From contig CAZTMA010000002.1 of NCBI GenBank assembly GCA_964614645.1, positions 33,261-97,260 of the forward strand: 64,000 nt of DNA, written 5' to 3'. Each line of letters starts with the position of its first letter. Position 1 is the first letter of the stretch. The position numbers and the translations under genes are program-made. Below are positions 1-7,487 of this stretch, piece by piece. Under the pieces are notes generated by a model that saw only the letters and a list, made by a program, of their open reading frames with translations, ran no database searches and was not told the origin of the DNA. This stretch comes from MWBF01 sp964614645. Its GTDB lineage: Bacteria; Chloroflexota; Anaerolineae; CG2-30-64-16.

Positions 1-729
1 GAGGGCCCGCAGGCGGATGTCCTGGCTGACGCGCTGGAGGGCGGGCGCCTGCTGGCCGGGGGCTATCCCGGCGCGCTCTCAGTCGTGGCCGTCGCCCCGC
101 GCGGCGCGATCTGGACCCCGCGCGGGATGCCCTACATGGAAAAGATTGTGACGAATGCCGAGGTCGGGGCCGCGCTCGTGCCCGAGTGCATGGATGCGCC
201 CGCAGCCTGGACGCTGGCGCTGGTGGCGCGCGCCAAGCACAAGGAAGTGCGCGACCTCGTCGTGTTTGTGTTGGACCGGCCCCGGCATGCCGACCTCGTT
301 GCGGAGATTCGCGCGGCAGGTGCGCACGTGCTGTTGCGCGCGGGCGGCGATGTGGCCGGCGCGTTGATGGCGTGTCTGCGCGGGGGCAAAGTGGACTTGC
401 TCATGGGCACCGGTGGGGTGCCGCAGGGGTTGATGGCTGCCTGTGCGGTCAAGGCCGCGCGCGGCGCGATGCTCGGCCGGCTGTCCGCCCGGACCGCAGA
501 CGAGGCGGCCGCGTTGCGTGCCGCGGATCCGGATGCCCGGCGCATCCGCACGGCGGACGAGATCGTGAGCGGGCCGTATGCCTTCTTCGTCGCCACGGGC
601 ATCACGGACAGCCCGCTGCTCAGCGGCGTGCGCTACCACGGCCCGAACGCCGAGTCCAACTCCATCATCCTGCGGGCCGAGACAGGCATCCGCCGCACCA
701 TCGTCACGGAGCACTGGCTGGCTGAGTGA
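1..729 (+). CDS. glpX: Class II fructose-1,6-bisphosphatase (GlpX family), C-terminal part
   Basis: The frame is open from base 1, so the start lies outside the window; about 242 residues are visible and end at TGA 727-729. GlpX enzymes hydrolyse fructose 1,6-bisphosphate in gluconeogenesis. Family landmarks seen in order are DALEGG (family DPLEGT, metal site), YMEKI, GTGGVPQGL (family GxGGxPEG) and a late NSIIL segment. Two landmarks are altered: DPLEGT reads DALEGG, and the metal-binding Glu of PEG reads Gln (codon 424-426). The family call is secure; full activity is less so. An alternative is a divergent GlpX paralogue. It faces the LysE gene tail to tail. Confidence 0.85.
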   Translation, partial: EGPQADVLADALEGGRLLAGGYPGALSVVAVAPRGAIWTPRGMPYMEKIVTNAEVGAALVPECMDAPAAWTLALVARAKHKEVRDLVVFVLDRPRHADLVAEIRAAGAHVLLRAGGDVAGALMACLRGGKVDLLMGTGGVPQGLMAACAVKAARGAMLGRLSARTADEAAALRAADPDARRIRTADEIVSGPYAFFVATGITDSPLLSGVRYHGPNAESNSIILRAETGIRRTIVTEHWLAE

Positions 730-738
730 TGGCGCCCC

Positions 739-1401
739 CTAGACGCTGGCCAATGTCCTGACGCCCACCGTCGCGAAGTACACCCCGAACCCCAGCAGGA
801 ACACGCCGCAGCCCAGCAGCACGGCACGATAGCCGCGCTCACCGAACAGCCGCCGCCCGGACCCCACCAGCAAGCTCAGCCCGCCGAGCCAGCCCAGGTC
901 GGTCAGCCAGTGCGTCAACGCCAGGCCGCCGACCGCCAGGACGCTGCCGTTCAGCGCGGTCACGCGGGCGAGGTAGCTCGCGCCGAGCGTGGCCCACCAG
1001 AGCGACCAGTAGGGGTTCGTCACGGTGAAGATGATGCCGCCGGGGATGTGGCCGAAGCGGAGCGCGGCCGGCGCGGGTGCGGCGGCTGCCGCCGCGAGCG
1101 AGAGCTGCCCGCGGAGCGTGCCGGCGACGAGACCGTAGCCCAGCCACAGCAGCACGAGGCTGCCGGTCAGCGCGACCAGCCCGCCGACGATGGGCTGCTG
1201 GAGCCACGCGCCCAGGCCATACGCAATGGCGAATGCCAGCGGAATCTCGACCAGCCCGTGTCCGAGCGCCAGCCCTGTGCCCGCCCAGCGGCCTGCGCGC
1301 ACTCCCTCGCTGATGGCCAGCGCGGTCAGCGGGCCGGGCGACAGCGCGCCGGAGAGACTGATGAGCATGAAGGTGGCGTACAGGACGAGCAGGTCAGGCA
1401 T
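739..1401 (-). CDS. LysE/RhtB-family amino acid exporter
   Basis: This 220-residue membrane protein resembles LysE/RhtB exporters, which push amino acids or related small molecules out of the cell. The N-terminus LSGALSPGPL carries the family's SPGP-type segment in the first helix region, and about six hydrophobic segments follow, matching the usual length of 200-220 residues. Its ATG overlaps the end of the upstream amidohydrolase gene by 8 bases, so the two are probably translated together. An amidohydrolase that releases an amino acid and an exporter for it would fit; that link is inferred. The substrate cannot be read from sequence. Confidence 0.85.
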   Translation of the reverse strand: MPDLLVLYATFMLISLSGALSPGPLTALAISEGVRAGRWAGTGLALGHGLVEIPLAFAIAYGLGAWLQQPIVGGLVALTGSLVLLWLGYGLVAGTLRGQLSLAAAAAAPAPAALRFGHIPGGIIFTVTNPYWSLWWATLGASYLARVTALNGSVLAVGGLALTHWLTDLGWLGGLSLLVGSGRRLFGERGYRAVLLGCGVFLLGFGVYFATVGVRTLASV

Positions 1402-2578
1402 GCGAGAGATAGCGCACCGCGGCCGTGGTCAGCAGGGCAACGCCCAGCGGCAGCGCGCGCTCATCGAAGTCGAAGCGCGGGTTGTGGTGCGGCGCATCCA
1501 GCCCCAGTTCCGCATTGGCGGAACCCACCAGCATGAAGCACGCGGGCACGCGGCGGGCGAATTCCGAGAAGTCCTCCGACACCATCAGCGGCGGGTGCCA
1601 GCCGGCCGCATGCGCGCCGGCCACCTGGACGGCTGCGTTGCGCGCAATCTCTGCCACGGCCGGATCGTTGACCACGGCCTGCGTGACGCTCTGGATTTTG
1701 AGCTCGTAGTGCGCGCCCATGCCGTTGGTGATGCCATCCAGGAGGACCTGCAGCCGCGTGAGCACCATCTCGCGGACCGCCGGGGCAAAGGTGCGGATGG
1801 TGCCGAGCATCTCGACGGTCTCTGCGATGACGTTGAACGTGGTGCCGCCGCGAATGCTGCCGATGGTCAGCACCGCGGTCTCCTGCGGGTTGACGTTGCG
1901 GCTGACGATGGTCTGCAGCGCGGAGAGCACCTGCCCCGCAACGGCGATGGCATCGACCGCTTCGTGCGGCTGCGCGCCGTGGCCGCCCTTGCCGCGAATC
2001 ACAATCGTGAGGACATCTGCCGCGGCCATGAGCGGCCCGGCCTGCGCGACCACCCGGCCCAAGGGGAGTGAATTCCAGAGGTGCAGCCCAAACGCGGCAT
2101 CGGGCACGGGATCGGCCAGCGCGCCGTCCGCAACCATGGCCGCGGCCCCGCCGTCGCCTTCCTCCGCCGGCTGGAAGACAAAGAGGACGCGGCCCGGTAG
2201 CTCCGCGGCGTGCCGCGCCAGCAGCGTGGCTGCACCCAGCCCCACCGCAACATGGCCGTCGTGGCCGCACGCGTGCATCACGCCGGGCGCCTGGGACGCG
2301 TAGGGCGCATCGCTGATTTCCTGGATCGGCAGCGCATCCATGTCCGCGCGGAGCATGACCGTGGGGCCGGGCCGGCCGCCGTGCAGGAGCGCCACGACGC
2401 CCGTCTGCCCGACGCCGGTGCGGACCTCGTAGCCCAGCTCGCCCAGGGTCTGTGCCACGATGCCCGCCGTGCGATGCACCGCAAATCGCAGCTCGGGGTG
2501 TTGGTGCAGGTCGCGGCGCCACGCGATGAGCTGAGAGCGCAGGCCCTCGGCCTCGCTGCTGAAATCGATGTCGTGCAT
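1394..2578 (-). CDS. M20-family amidohydrolase (M20D, IAA-amino acid hydrolase/hippurate hydrolase-like)
   Basis: A cytosolic zinc- or manganese-dependent enzyme of about 394 residues that removes acyl groups from N-acyl amino acids. Metal-site motifs are visible: MHACGHDGHVA, ADMDALPIQE, the acidic EEGDGG segment, the dimerisation-domain motif GGHGAQPHEAVDAI, and the late VSEDFSEFA. I chose the ATG at 2578 because GGGAG lies just upstream of it; the frame extends 15 codons further with no family similarity. A hairpin sits between this gene and the upstream flavin-reductase gene. The exact substrate is unknown; hippurate, N-acetyl amino acids or auxin conjugates are family options. Confidence 0.9.
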   Translation of the reverse strand: MHDIDFSSEAEGLRSQLIAWRRDLHQHPELRFAVHRTAGIVAQTLGELGYEVRTGVGQTGVVALLHGGRPGPTVMLRADMDALPIQEISDAPYASQAPGVMHACGHDGHVAVGLGAATLLARHAAELPGRVLFVFQPAEEGDGGAAAMVADGALADPVPDAAFGLHLWNSLPLGRVVAQAGPLMAAADVLTIVIRGKGGHGAQPHEAVDAIAVAGQVLSALQTIVSRNVNPQETAVLTIGSIRGGTTFNVIAETVEMLGTIRTFAPAVREMVLTRLQVLLDGITNGMGAHYELKIQSVTQAVVNDPAVAEIARNAAVQVAGAHAAGWHPPLMVSEDFSEFARRVPACFMLVGSANAELGLDAPHHNPRFDFDERALPLGVALLTTAAVRYLSHA

Positions 2579-2598
2579 GGATGCTCCCGCGGTAATCT

Positions 2599-2631
2599 GG
2601 GTAGGGACGTTTCTGTGAAACATCCCTACCC
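2599..2631 (-). terminator. Intergenic hairpin before the amidohydrolase gene
   Basis: A 15-base arm GGGTAGGGACGTTTC pairs with GAAACATCCCTACCC across a 3-base loop. On the plus strand there is one C/A mismatch; in the minus-strand transcript the same position is a U-G wobble, so the full stem forms in the direction the genes are read. No U-run follows, so it may attenuate or stabilise rather than terminate. Confidence 0.5.
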
Positions 2632-2641
2632 GATGGGATGA

Positions 2642-3163
2642 TCAGGCTTCCTGGCTGCCGCCGTAGGACCAGGGACTGGACCACAGCACCATGGGCTCGC
2701 CCTGGCGGCGCACGCCCGCGCCGGTCACCTCGCCCAGCATGAGCACATGATCGCCCGGTGAGGCGGGCTCATCTGCGAGGCGGCATTCGACCCAGGCCAG
2801 GGCCTCGGTGAGCAGGGGACAATGGCTGTCGGTCATGCGAAACGCCTGGCCGCCCATCGCCTCCGTGTGCTCGCTGTCAGAATGGTGGGTGAAGAAGGTC
2901 GCTGCAATGGCCTGTTGATCCTGCGCGAGGATGTTCAGGGCAAAGCGCCGGCCCTTGCGCACGGCATGAGCCAGCCGCGAATTGCGCCGCAACGCCAGCA
3001 GCACGAGCGGGGGCTGAATGGACACCTGCATGGCCCAGGTGATGGTCGCCGCATGGATGACCTCCTGGTGACAGGCGGTCAGCACATACACGCCGTTGGA
3101 AAGCAGGCGCAGTGCGTCGGTGCGGACATCTGTCGGGGGCTGGATATCGGGCTTCACTGTCAC
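2642..3163 (-). CDS. Flavin-reductase-like FMN-binding protein
   Basis: A 173-residue protein of the flavin reductase-like, FMN-binding split-barrel family, which reduces free flavin with NAD(P)H or serves as a small flavoprotein. The segment NGVYVLTACHQEVIHAATITWAMQ matches the family's N-terminal FMN-binding strand pattern, followed by PPLVLLALRRNSRLAHAVRK and FALNILAQDQQ (written here in pieces of one continuous region). It lies 40 bases downstream of a second member of the same family, so the pair looks like a tandem duplication. The partner oxygenase, if any, is not next to it. Confidence 0.85.
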   Translation of the reverse strand: MTVKPDIQPPTDVRTDALRLLSNGVYVLTACHQEVIHAATITWAMQVSIQPPLVLLALRRNSRLAHAVRKGRRFALNILAQDQQAIAATFFTHHSDSEHTEAMGGQAFRMTDSHCPLLTEALAWVECRLADEPASPGDHVLMLGEVTGAGVRRQGEPMVLWSSPWSYGGSQEA

Positions 3164-3203
3164 ACCTCCCTTCGGCCGAAAACAGAGATCTTCCCGGCGG
3201 CCG

Positions 3204-3689
3204 CTAGCCGCCGTAATGCCACATGGTATCGTGCAGCGCCAGCGCCTGCGCGCCGGGCGCCTGGATGTCGCCGTCGAGGATGCGCGCGATGAAGATGCCG
3301 TGGTCGCCCTGTGTGCCGGCCTCTTCGACGACCTCGCACTCCAGCCAGGCGATCGCGGCGCCCAGCAGCGGCACGCCGCGCTCCGTCAGGTTGTACCGGT
3401 AACCGGCGATTTGTTCTGCGTTGCTCTGTGAGACCCGGAAGAAGGCCCGGGCGAAATCCGTCTGTTCCTGGCCGGCAACGTGCAGGCCGAACTGTTGCGC
3501 TGAGCGGACGGCGTCATAGATGGCCGTGCCCTTGCGCAGGCCTATCGCCACCAGCCTGGGCTCAAAGGAGGCCTGCATCACCCAACTGACCGTCGCGGCG
3601 CGCGGCCCATCCGGGCCCGCGCTGGTGACGACAAATAGTCCATAGTTGAACAGGCGGAGGATATTCCGGATCGTTTCGCCTTCAGCCAT
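3204..3689 (-). CDS. Flavin-reductase-like FMN-binding protein, second copy
   Basis: A 161-residue paralogue of the gene just downstream, with the same order of features: NILRLFNYGLFVVTS, ATVSWVMQASFEPRLVAIGL, then QFGLHVAGQEQTDFA. These match the flavin reductase split barrel, with FMN bound near the first strands. I chose ATG 3689 because GGGGAGAGAG precedes it; the upstream part of the open frame looks non-coding. The two copies are clearly divergent, so the duplication is old or the two came together by other routes. The gene follows DUF1786 by 41 bases on the same strand and may share its transcript. Confidence 0.85.
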   Translation of the reverse strand: MAEGETIRNILRLFNYGLFVVTSAGPDGPRAATVSWVMQASFEPRLVAIGLRKGTAIYDAVRSAQQFGLHVAGQEQTDFARAFFRVSQSNAEQIAGYRYNLTERGVPLLGAAIAWLECEVVEEAGTQGDHGIFIARILDGDIQAPGAQALALHDTMWHYGG

Positions 3690-3730
3690 GACTCTCTCCC
3701 CTCTGACGGATGCTGCTCTGTGAGTGCATT

Positions 3731-4858
3731 CTACCACAAACTGCGGTTTGCGCGGCCAGCTAACGCGTCTGTAATGGGCTCGCGCCAGGCCGGCTCGAGG
3801 TCGGCGCACGCGGCCAGGAGACCGTAGCACCCGACCAACATCTGATCGCCGTAGGGCACGGCATTGTACACCGGCAGATCGGCGTCTGCTAGCAGGCCGC
3901 GACGCGGGCCCACGACGGCCGCGAACGTCAGGGGCAGGGGCGTATCATCGAGCACCAGTGCGCCGTGACCGTGGTCAGCAAACACCGCGTCGTGATGCAC
4001 CGTCCCATCGGCCAGCGCGGTCAGCCAGCGCACCAGCGACGCGCGCGTCACCTCGCCGGTATGGTGCTCGAACAGGCGCAGGAAGCGGCCCTCGTGAAAT
4101 TGGAAGGCCAGGGTGTGGAAGTTGCCGACGTTGACGATCAGCGGGTGCGGTTGGGCCGCAACCTGGGGATCGTGCCAGGCGCCCAGGATGGCTGCGGGCG
4201 CGGTGTCCATGACGACCGTCGTAATACCTGCCTGGCGGAGCGCGGTGCCGGCCAGCGCACGCAGCCGCGTCATGATCGGCGGGACGTCCTGGGCATAGGC
4301 CGCGAAGGTGCTCAGCCGGGCATCCCGCCGCAGGCGGTCGGCCAGGTAGTCCATGCGAAACTGCCGGTCGCTGACTTCCGGGGGCGCGGCCCCGTGGTCG
4401 AACACGGCCAGCGCCAGCGCGTCGGGACGCAGCGCCACGCCGAACGCGGCGAAGGCGCGCGCAACCGCGTGATAGTCGAAGTCGCGAAACTCGACGTGCG
4501 CGAACTCAGGCTGCTCGGCCAGGTCCCGCCCCTCTTCGTCCGCAATGATCTCGATGCCGAGCTGGTCGCGTACCTGGTCCAGGTCATCGTTGAAGGTCTT
4601 CGCGGCCTCCGGGGTGGCGAGCACGCGCAGCCCGGCGCGGCGGTGGTCTTCGACCGCCCAGGAGACGGGCCCGCCGCCCATCAGGACGCCGGTAATCACC
4701 AGCGGCCGGCCCGCTGCCGTCGCCGCCCGCACCTCCTGGCCGATGAGCAGGGTCGGCGACGGCATCACCAGCTTGAGGCTGTTCTCGATGGCCCGGTCGC
4801 TGTCGAAGAGCAGGATGTCTTGCGTGCCCGTGCCGACGTCAACGGTCAGGATTTGCAT
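3731..4858 (-). CDS. DUF1786 family protein
   Basis: The 375-residue product starts MQILTVDVGTGTQDILLFD, an ASKHA-like phosphate-binding strand (DxGTGT), and continues with VNVGNFHTLAF, which resembles the second phosphate loop of that fold. It matches my recollection of DUF1786, named in databases as a putative pyruvate formate-lyase activating enzyme-like family; no radical-SAM cysteines are present here, so that name is doubtful. The ATG at 4858 overlaps the end of lipA by 20 bases, so translation is probably coupled. The function is unknown; the operon with lipA and lpdA suggests a role linked to lipoate or 2-oxoacid metabolism. Confidence 0.75.
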   Translation of the reverse strand: MQILTVDVGTGTQDILLFDSDRAIENSLKLVMPSPTLLIGQEVRAATAAGRPLVITGVLMGGGPVSWAVEDHRRAGLRVLATPEAAKTFNDDLDQVRDQLGIEIIADEEGRDLAEQPEFAHVEFRDFDYHAVARAFAAFGVALRPDALALAVFDHGAAPPEVSDRQFRMDYLADRLRRDARLSTFAAYAQDVPPIMTRLRALAGTALRQAGITTVVMDTAPAAILGAWHDPQVAAQPHPLIVNVGNFHTLAFQFHEGRFLRLFEHHTGEVTRASLVRWLTALADGTVHHDAVFADHGHGALVLDDTPLPLTFAAVVGPRRGLLADADLPVYNAVPYGDQMLVGCYGLLAACADLEPAWREPITDALAGRANRSLW

Positions 4859-5825
4859 GGGGCTGCCCAAGGATCCGCGCCTGGCCGTCGGCATGGTATG
4901 AAGAGCGGACCAGCGGCCCCGACTCGACCCACTTGAACCCGCGGCGCTCCCCTTCTTCGCGCAGCCGGACGAACTCATCCGGGTGATAGTAGCGTTCGAT
5001 GGGCAGGTGGAGCTTCGTCGGCTGGAGATACTGGCCAATGGTGAGGATGTCCACGTCCACGGTGCGCAGCTCGTCCATGACTTCCAGCAGCTCGTCCAAA
5101 GTCTCCCCCAGGCCGACCATCACGCCCGACTTGGTCAGCCCCGCGGGGTACATCTCCTTCGCCATGCGAAGCACGGCCAGGCTGCGCGCGGGGCTGGCCT
5201 GGGGCCGCACCCACCGCGAGAGCCGCGGGACAGTCTCGGTGTTGTGGTTCAGGATTTCCGGCTGAGCGTCCATCACGAGCTGGAGCGCGGCCGGGTCCGC
5301 CTTGAAGTCTGGGATGAGGACCTCGATGGTGCAGCCGGGCTGTGCCGCGCGAATCTCGCGGATGGCATTGGCGAAGATGTGTGCGCCGCCGTCGGGCTGG
5401 TCATCGCGGTCCACGCTCGTGAGCACGACATGGCGGAGGCTCATCAGGCGCACGGACTCCGCGATGCGCCGCGGCTCGTCTTCGTCGAGCGGCTCGGGCT
5501 TGCCCGACTTGACGTTGCAGAACTTGCACGCGCGCGTGCAGATGTCGCCCATCAGGAGGAAGGTCGCCGTCCCGCGGCCCCAGCACTCGCCCAGGTTCGG
5601 GCACATGGCCTCTTCGCAGACGGTGTGGAGCGTTTGCCCGCGCATCAGGCTCTTGACCTGCCAGTAGTTCTCGTTCTGGTTAAGCTTGACGCGCAGCCAA
5701 TCGGGCTTGCGGCCCACGGTCAGCCCGGACTCGGCAGGCACCGGCTCCTTTAGCCGGGTATTCTTCGGCTCGCGCGCCGGCCGCGGCTCCAACGGGATCG
5801 GGTCGATCGTGACATTTTTTTGCAT
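4839..5825 (-). CDS. lipA: Lipoyl synthase
   Basis: LipA is a radical-SAM enzyme that inserts two sulfurs into protein-bound octanoate to make lipoate. The 328-residue protein has both cluster motifs: CEEAMCPNLGEC for the auxiliary cluster and CTRACKFC for the SAM cluster, and the C-terminal RSSYHA that supplies the serine ligand. VLTSVDRDD, IPDFKAD and HNTETV are also family hallmarks. The length is normal. It starts 8 bases after lpdA ends and overlaps the DUF1786 start, forming a tight three-gene unit. No lipB or lplA ligase is present in the window. Confidence 0.97.
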   Translation of the reverse strand: MQKNVTIDPIPLEPRPAREPKNTRLKEPVPAESGLTVGRKPDWLRVKLNQNENYWQVKSLMRGQTLHTVCEEAMCPNLGECWGRGTATFLLMGDICTRACKFCNVKSGKPEPLDEDEPRRIAESVRLMSLRHVVLTSVDRDDQPDGGAHIFANAIREIRAAQPGCTIEVLIPDFKADPAALQLVMDAQPEILNHNTETVPRLSRWVRPQASPARSLAVLRMAKEMYPAGLTKSGVMVGLGETLDELLEVMDELRTVDVDILTIGQYLQPTKLHLPIERYYHPDEFVRLREEGERRGFKWVESGPLVRSSYHADGQARILGQPHANPDR

Positions 5826-5833
5826 GTTACAAC

Positions 5834-7276
5834 CTAAATGTGTATCGCCTGGCCCTCGACCGCGTGAGCGGCTTCCATCAGCACTTCCGACAGGGTCGGG
5901 TGGGCGTGGACGGTGCGGGCGATCTCCTCGGTGGTCAGCTCCCAGGTATGCGCCAGCGCCAGCTCAGGCAGCAGCTCGGTGACTTCCGGGCCGACCAGGT
6001 GGGCGCCAAGGATCTCGCCGTACTTCGCGTCCGCGATAATCTTGACGAAGCCCTCGCGCTCGTTCAGCCCCAGCGCCTTGCCGTTCGCGATGAAGGGGAA
6101 CTTGCCGACCTTGATCTCGTAGCCCTTTTCCTTCGCCTGCGCCTCAGTGTAGCCGATGGAGGCCACCTGTGGCTTGCAGTAGGTGCAGCGCGGCATGAAG
6201 GTGTAGTCCGCATCGCGGAGGGGCCGGGTCTCGTGACCGGCGATGTGCTCTGCGGCGACCATGCCCTGCGCGCTCGCCACGTGGGCCAGCAGCAGCTTGC
6301 CGCTGACATCACCGATCGCGTACACGCCCTTGACGTTGGTGCGCATGTACTCGTCGATCACGATGAACCCGCGCTTGTCGGTCTGCACGCCCGCGGCTTC
6401 CAGCCCGATGTTCTGGCTGTTCGGCGCCACACCGACGGCCACCAGCACCATGTCGGCCTCGATGGTTTGCTCTTCGTTGCTGCCCTGATCCTTGACGCGC
6501 ACCTTTACGCCGGTGTCCGTGGTCTCCACCCCTTCGGTGCGCGTATTGACGAGCGTTTTGATGCCCTGGCGTTTGAACGCGCGCGCGACTTCGGTCGCGG
6601 TCTCGTCATCTTCGAGCGGCAGCACGTGGGGCAGCATTTCGATGACCGTCACCTCTGCGCCGTAGCTGCGGAAGACATAGGCGAACTCCATGCCGATGGC
6701 GCCGGCGCCGACCACCACCAGCCGCTTGGGCGCTTCGGTGAGCCCCAAGGCCTCGCGATAGGTGATGATGCGCTTGCCGTCCACCTGCATGCCGGGCAGC
6801 GAACGCGGGTGATGCCCGGTCGCGATGATGATGTTCTTGCTGTCGAGCGTGCCGTCGAACTTCTGGCCGTTGACCGCGGTGGCGTCCGGCGCCGCCTTGA
6901 CCTCGACCTGGGTGGCCGACTTGAGGGTCGCCGTGCCCTGGTAAACGTCGATCTTGTTCTTGCGCATGAGCGACTGGATGCCTTTGACCAGGCGTTCGCT
7001 GACCTGCCGGCTGCGCTTGTGTGCGACGCTGTAGTCCATCTTGAGGTTATCGAAGCTGAACCCCAGGTCCTTGCCCTCACCCGTCAGAATGTTGGCGACT
7101 TCTGCGTTGTGGATGAGCGATTTGGTCGGGATGCAGCCGATGTTGAGGCACACGCCACCCATGAACTCGCGCTCGACCAGCGCCACCTTCAGGCCCAACT
7201 GGGCCGCGCGGATCGCCGCCACATAGCCGCCGGGTCCGCCGCCGATGACGGTCACATCATAAGCCGGATTTGCCAC
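5834..7276 (-). CDS. lpdA: Dihydrolipoyl dehydrogenase (E3)
   Basis: E3 reoxidises dihydrolipoyl groups of 2-oxoacid dehydrogenases or the glycine cleavage system, passing electrons via FAD to NAD+. The 480-residue product has the N-terminal FAD motif VIGGGPGGYVAAIRAAQLG, the redox disulfide GGVCLNIGCIPTKSL, a second nucleotide-binding motif VVGAGAIGMEFA, and the C-terminal HAHPTLSE with the catalytic His-Glu pair. An extra CTYC motif lies in MPRCTYCKPQVASIG, where many E3 proteins lack these cysteines. No E1 or E2 genes are adjacent; the neighbour is lipA. A promoter candidate lies at 7356-7384. Confidence 0.97.
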   Translation of the reverse strand: MANPAYDVTVIGGGPGGYVAAIRAAQLGLKVALVEREFMGGVCLNIGCIPTKSLIHNAEVANILTGEGKDLGFSFDNLKMDYSVAHKRSRQVSERLVKGIQSLMRKNKIDVYQGTATLKSATQVEVKAAPDATAVNGQKFDGTLDSKNIIIATGHHPRSLPGMQVDGKRIITYREALGLTEAPKRLVVVGAGAIGMEFAYVFRSYGAEVTVIEMLPHVLPLEDDETATEVARAFKRQGIKTLVNTRTEGVETTDTGVKVRVKDQGSNEEQTIEADMVLVAVGVAPNSQNIGLEAAGVQTDKRGFIVIDEYMRTNVKGVYAIGDVSGKLLLAHVASAQGMVAAEHIAGHETRPLRDADYTFMPRCTYCKPQVASIGYTEAQAKEKGYEIKVGKFPFIANGKALGLNEREGFVKIIADAKYGEILGAHLVGPEVTELLPELALAHTWELTTEEIARTVHAHPTLSEVLMEAAHAVEGQAIHI

Positions 7277-7355
7277 TGAGTCCTCCCTTTGACGCTACAG
7301 CGCCCGCCCGTGCAGCCACGGGCGCAGCGCAAAGATAAAGCGATGCCAGACCTAC

Positions 7356-7384
7356 AGTCTACCAGTTTTGCCAGATAGTCACAA
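7356..7384 (-). promoter_or_regulatory. Candidate promoter for lpdA-lipA-DUF1786
   Basis: Reading the minus strand, TTGTGA (7379-7384) and TAGACT (7356-7361) are separated by 17 bases, with a TG-type extended -10. The match is moderate. It would give a leader of about 70 bases before the lpdA start at 7276. Confidence 0.45.
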
Positions 7385-7424
7385 ACTGTGTGTCCAGACC
7401 CTTGTCGCCATCAGCATAACGTAA

Positions 7425-7459
7425 AGAGCGCAAGGTGTCTGTAAGACCCTTTGCGCTCT
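7425..7459 (-). terminator. Strong hairpin between the Fe-S oxidoreductase gene and lpdA
   Basis: AGAGCGCAAGG-GTCT pairs with AGAC-CC-TTGCGCTCT, a stem of about 15 pairs with small bulges and a 3-base loop. It lies about 30 bases past the stop at 7488 and upstream of the lpdA promoter candidate, which is where a terminator between two transcription units is expected. No strong U-run follows. Confidence 0.55.
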
Positions 7460-7487
7460 GGTAGGATTTGGCGGTTGCGCAGGTGTA

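Noticed and set aside
5840..7279. A 479-codon plus-strand frame opposite lpdA
   Set aside because: No recognisable motif and no ribosome site. lpdA on the other strand is a full match to its family.
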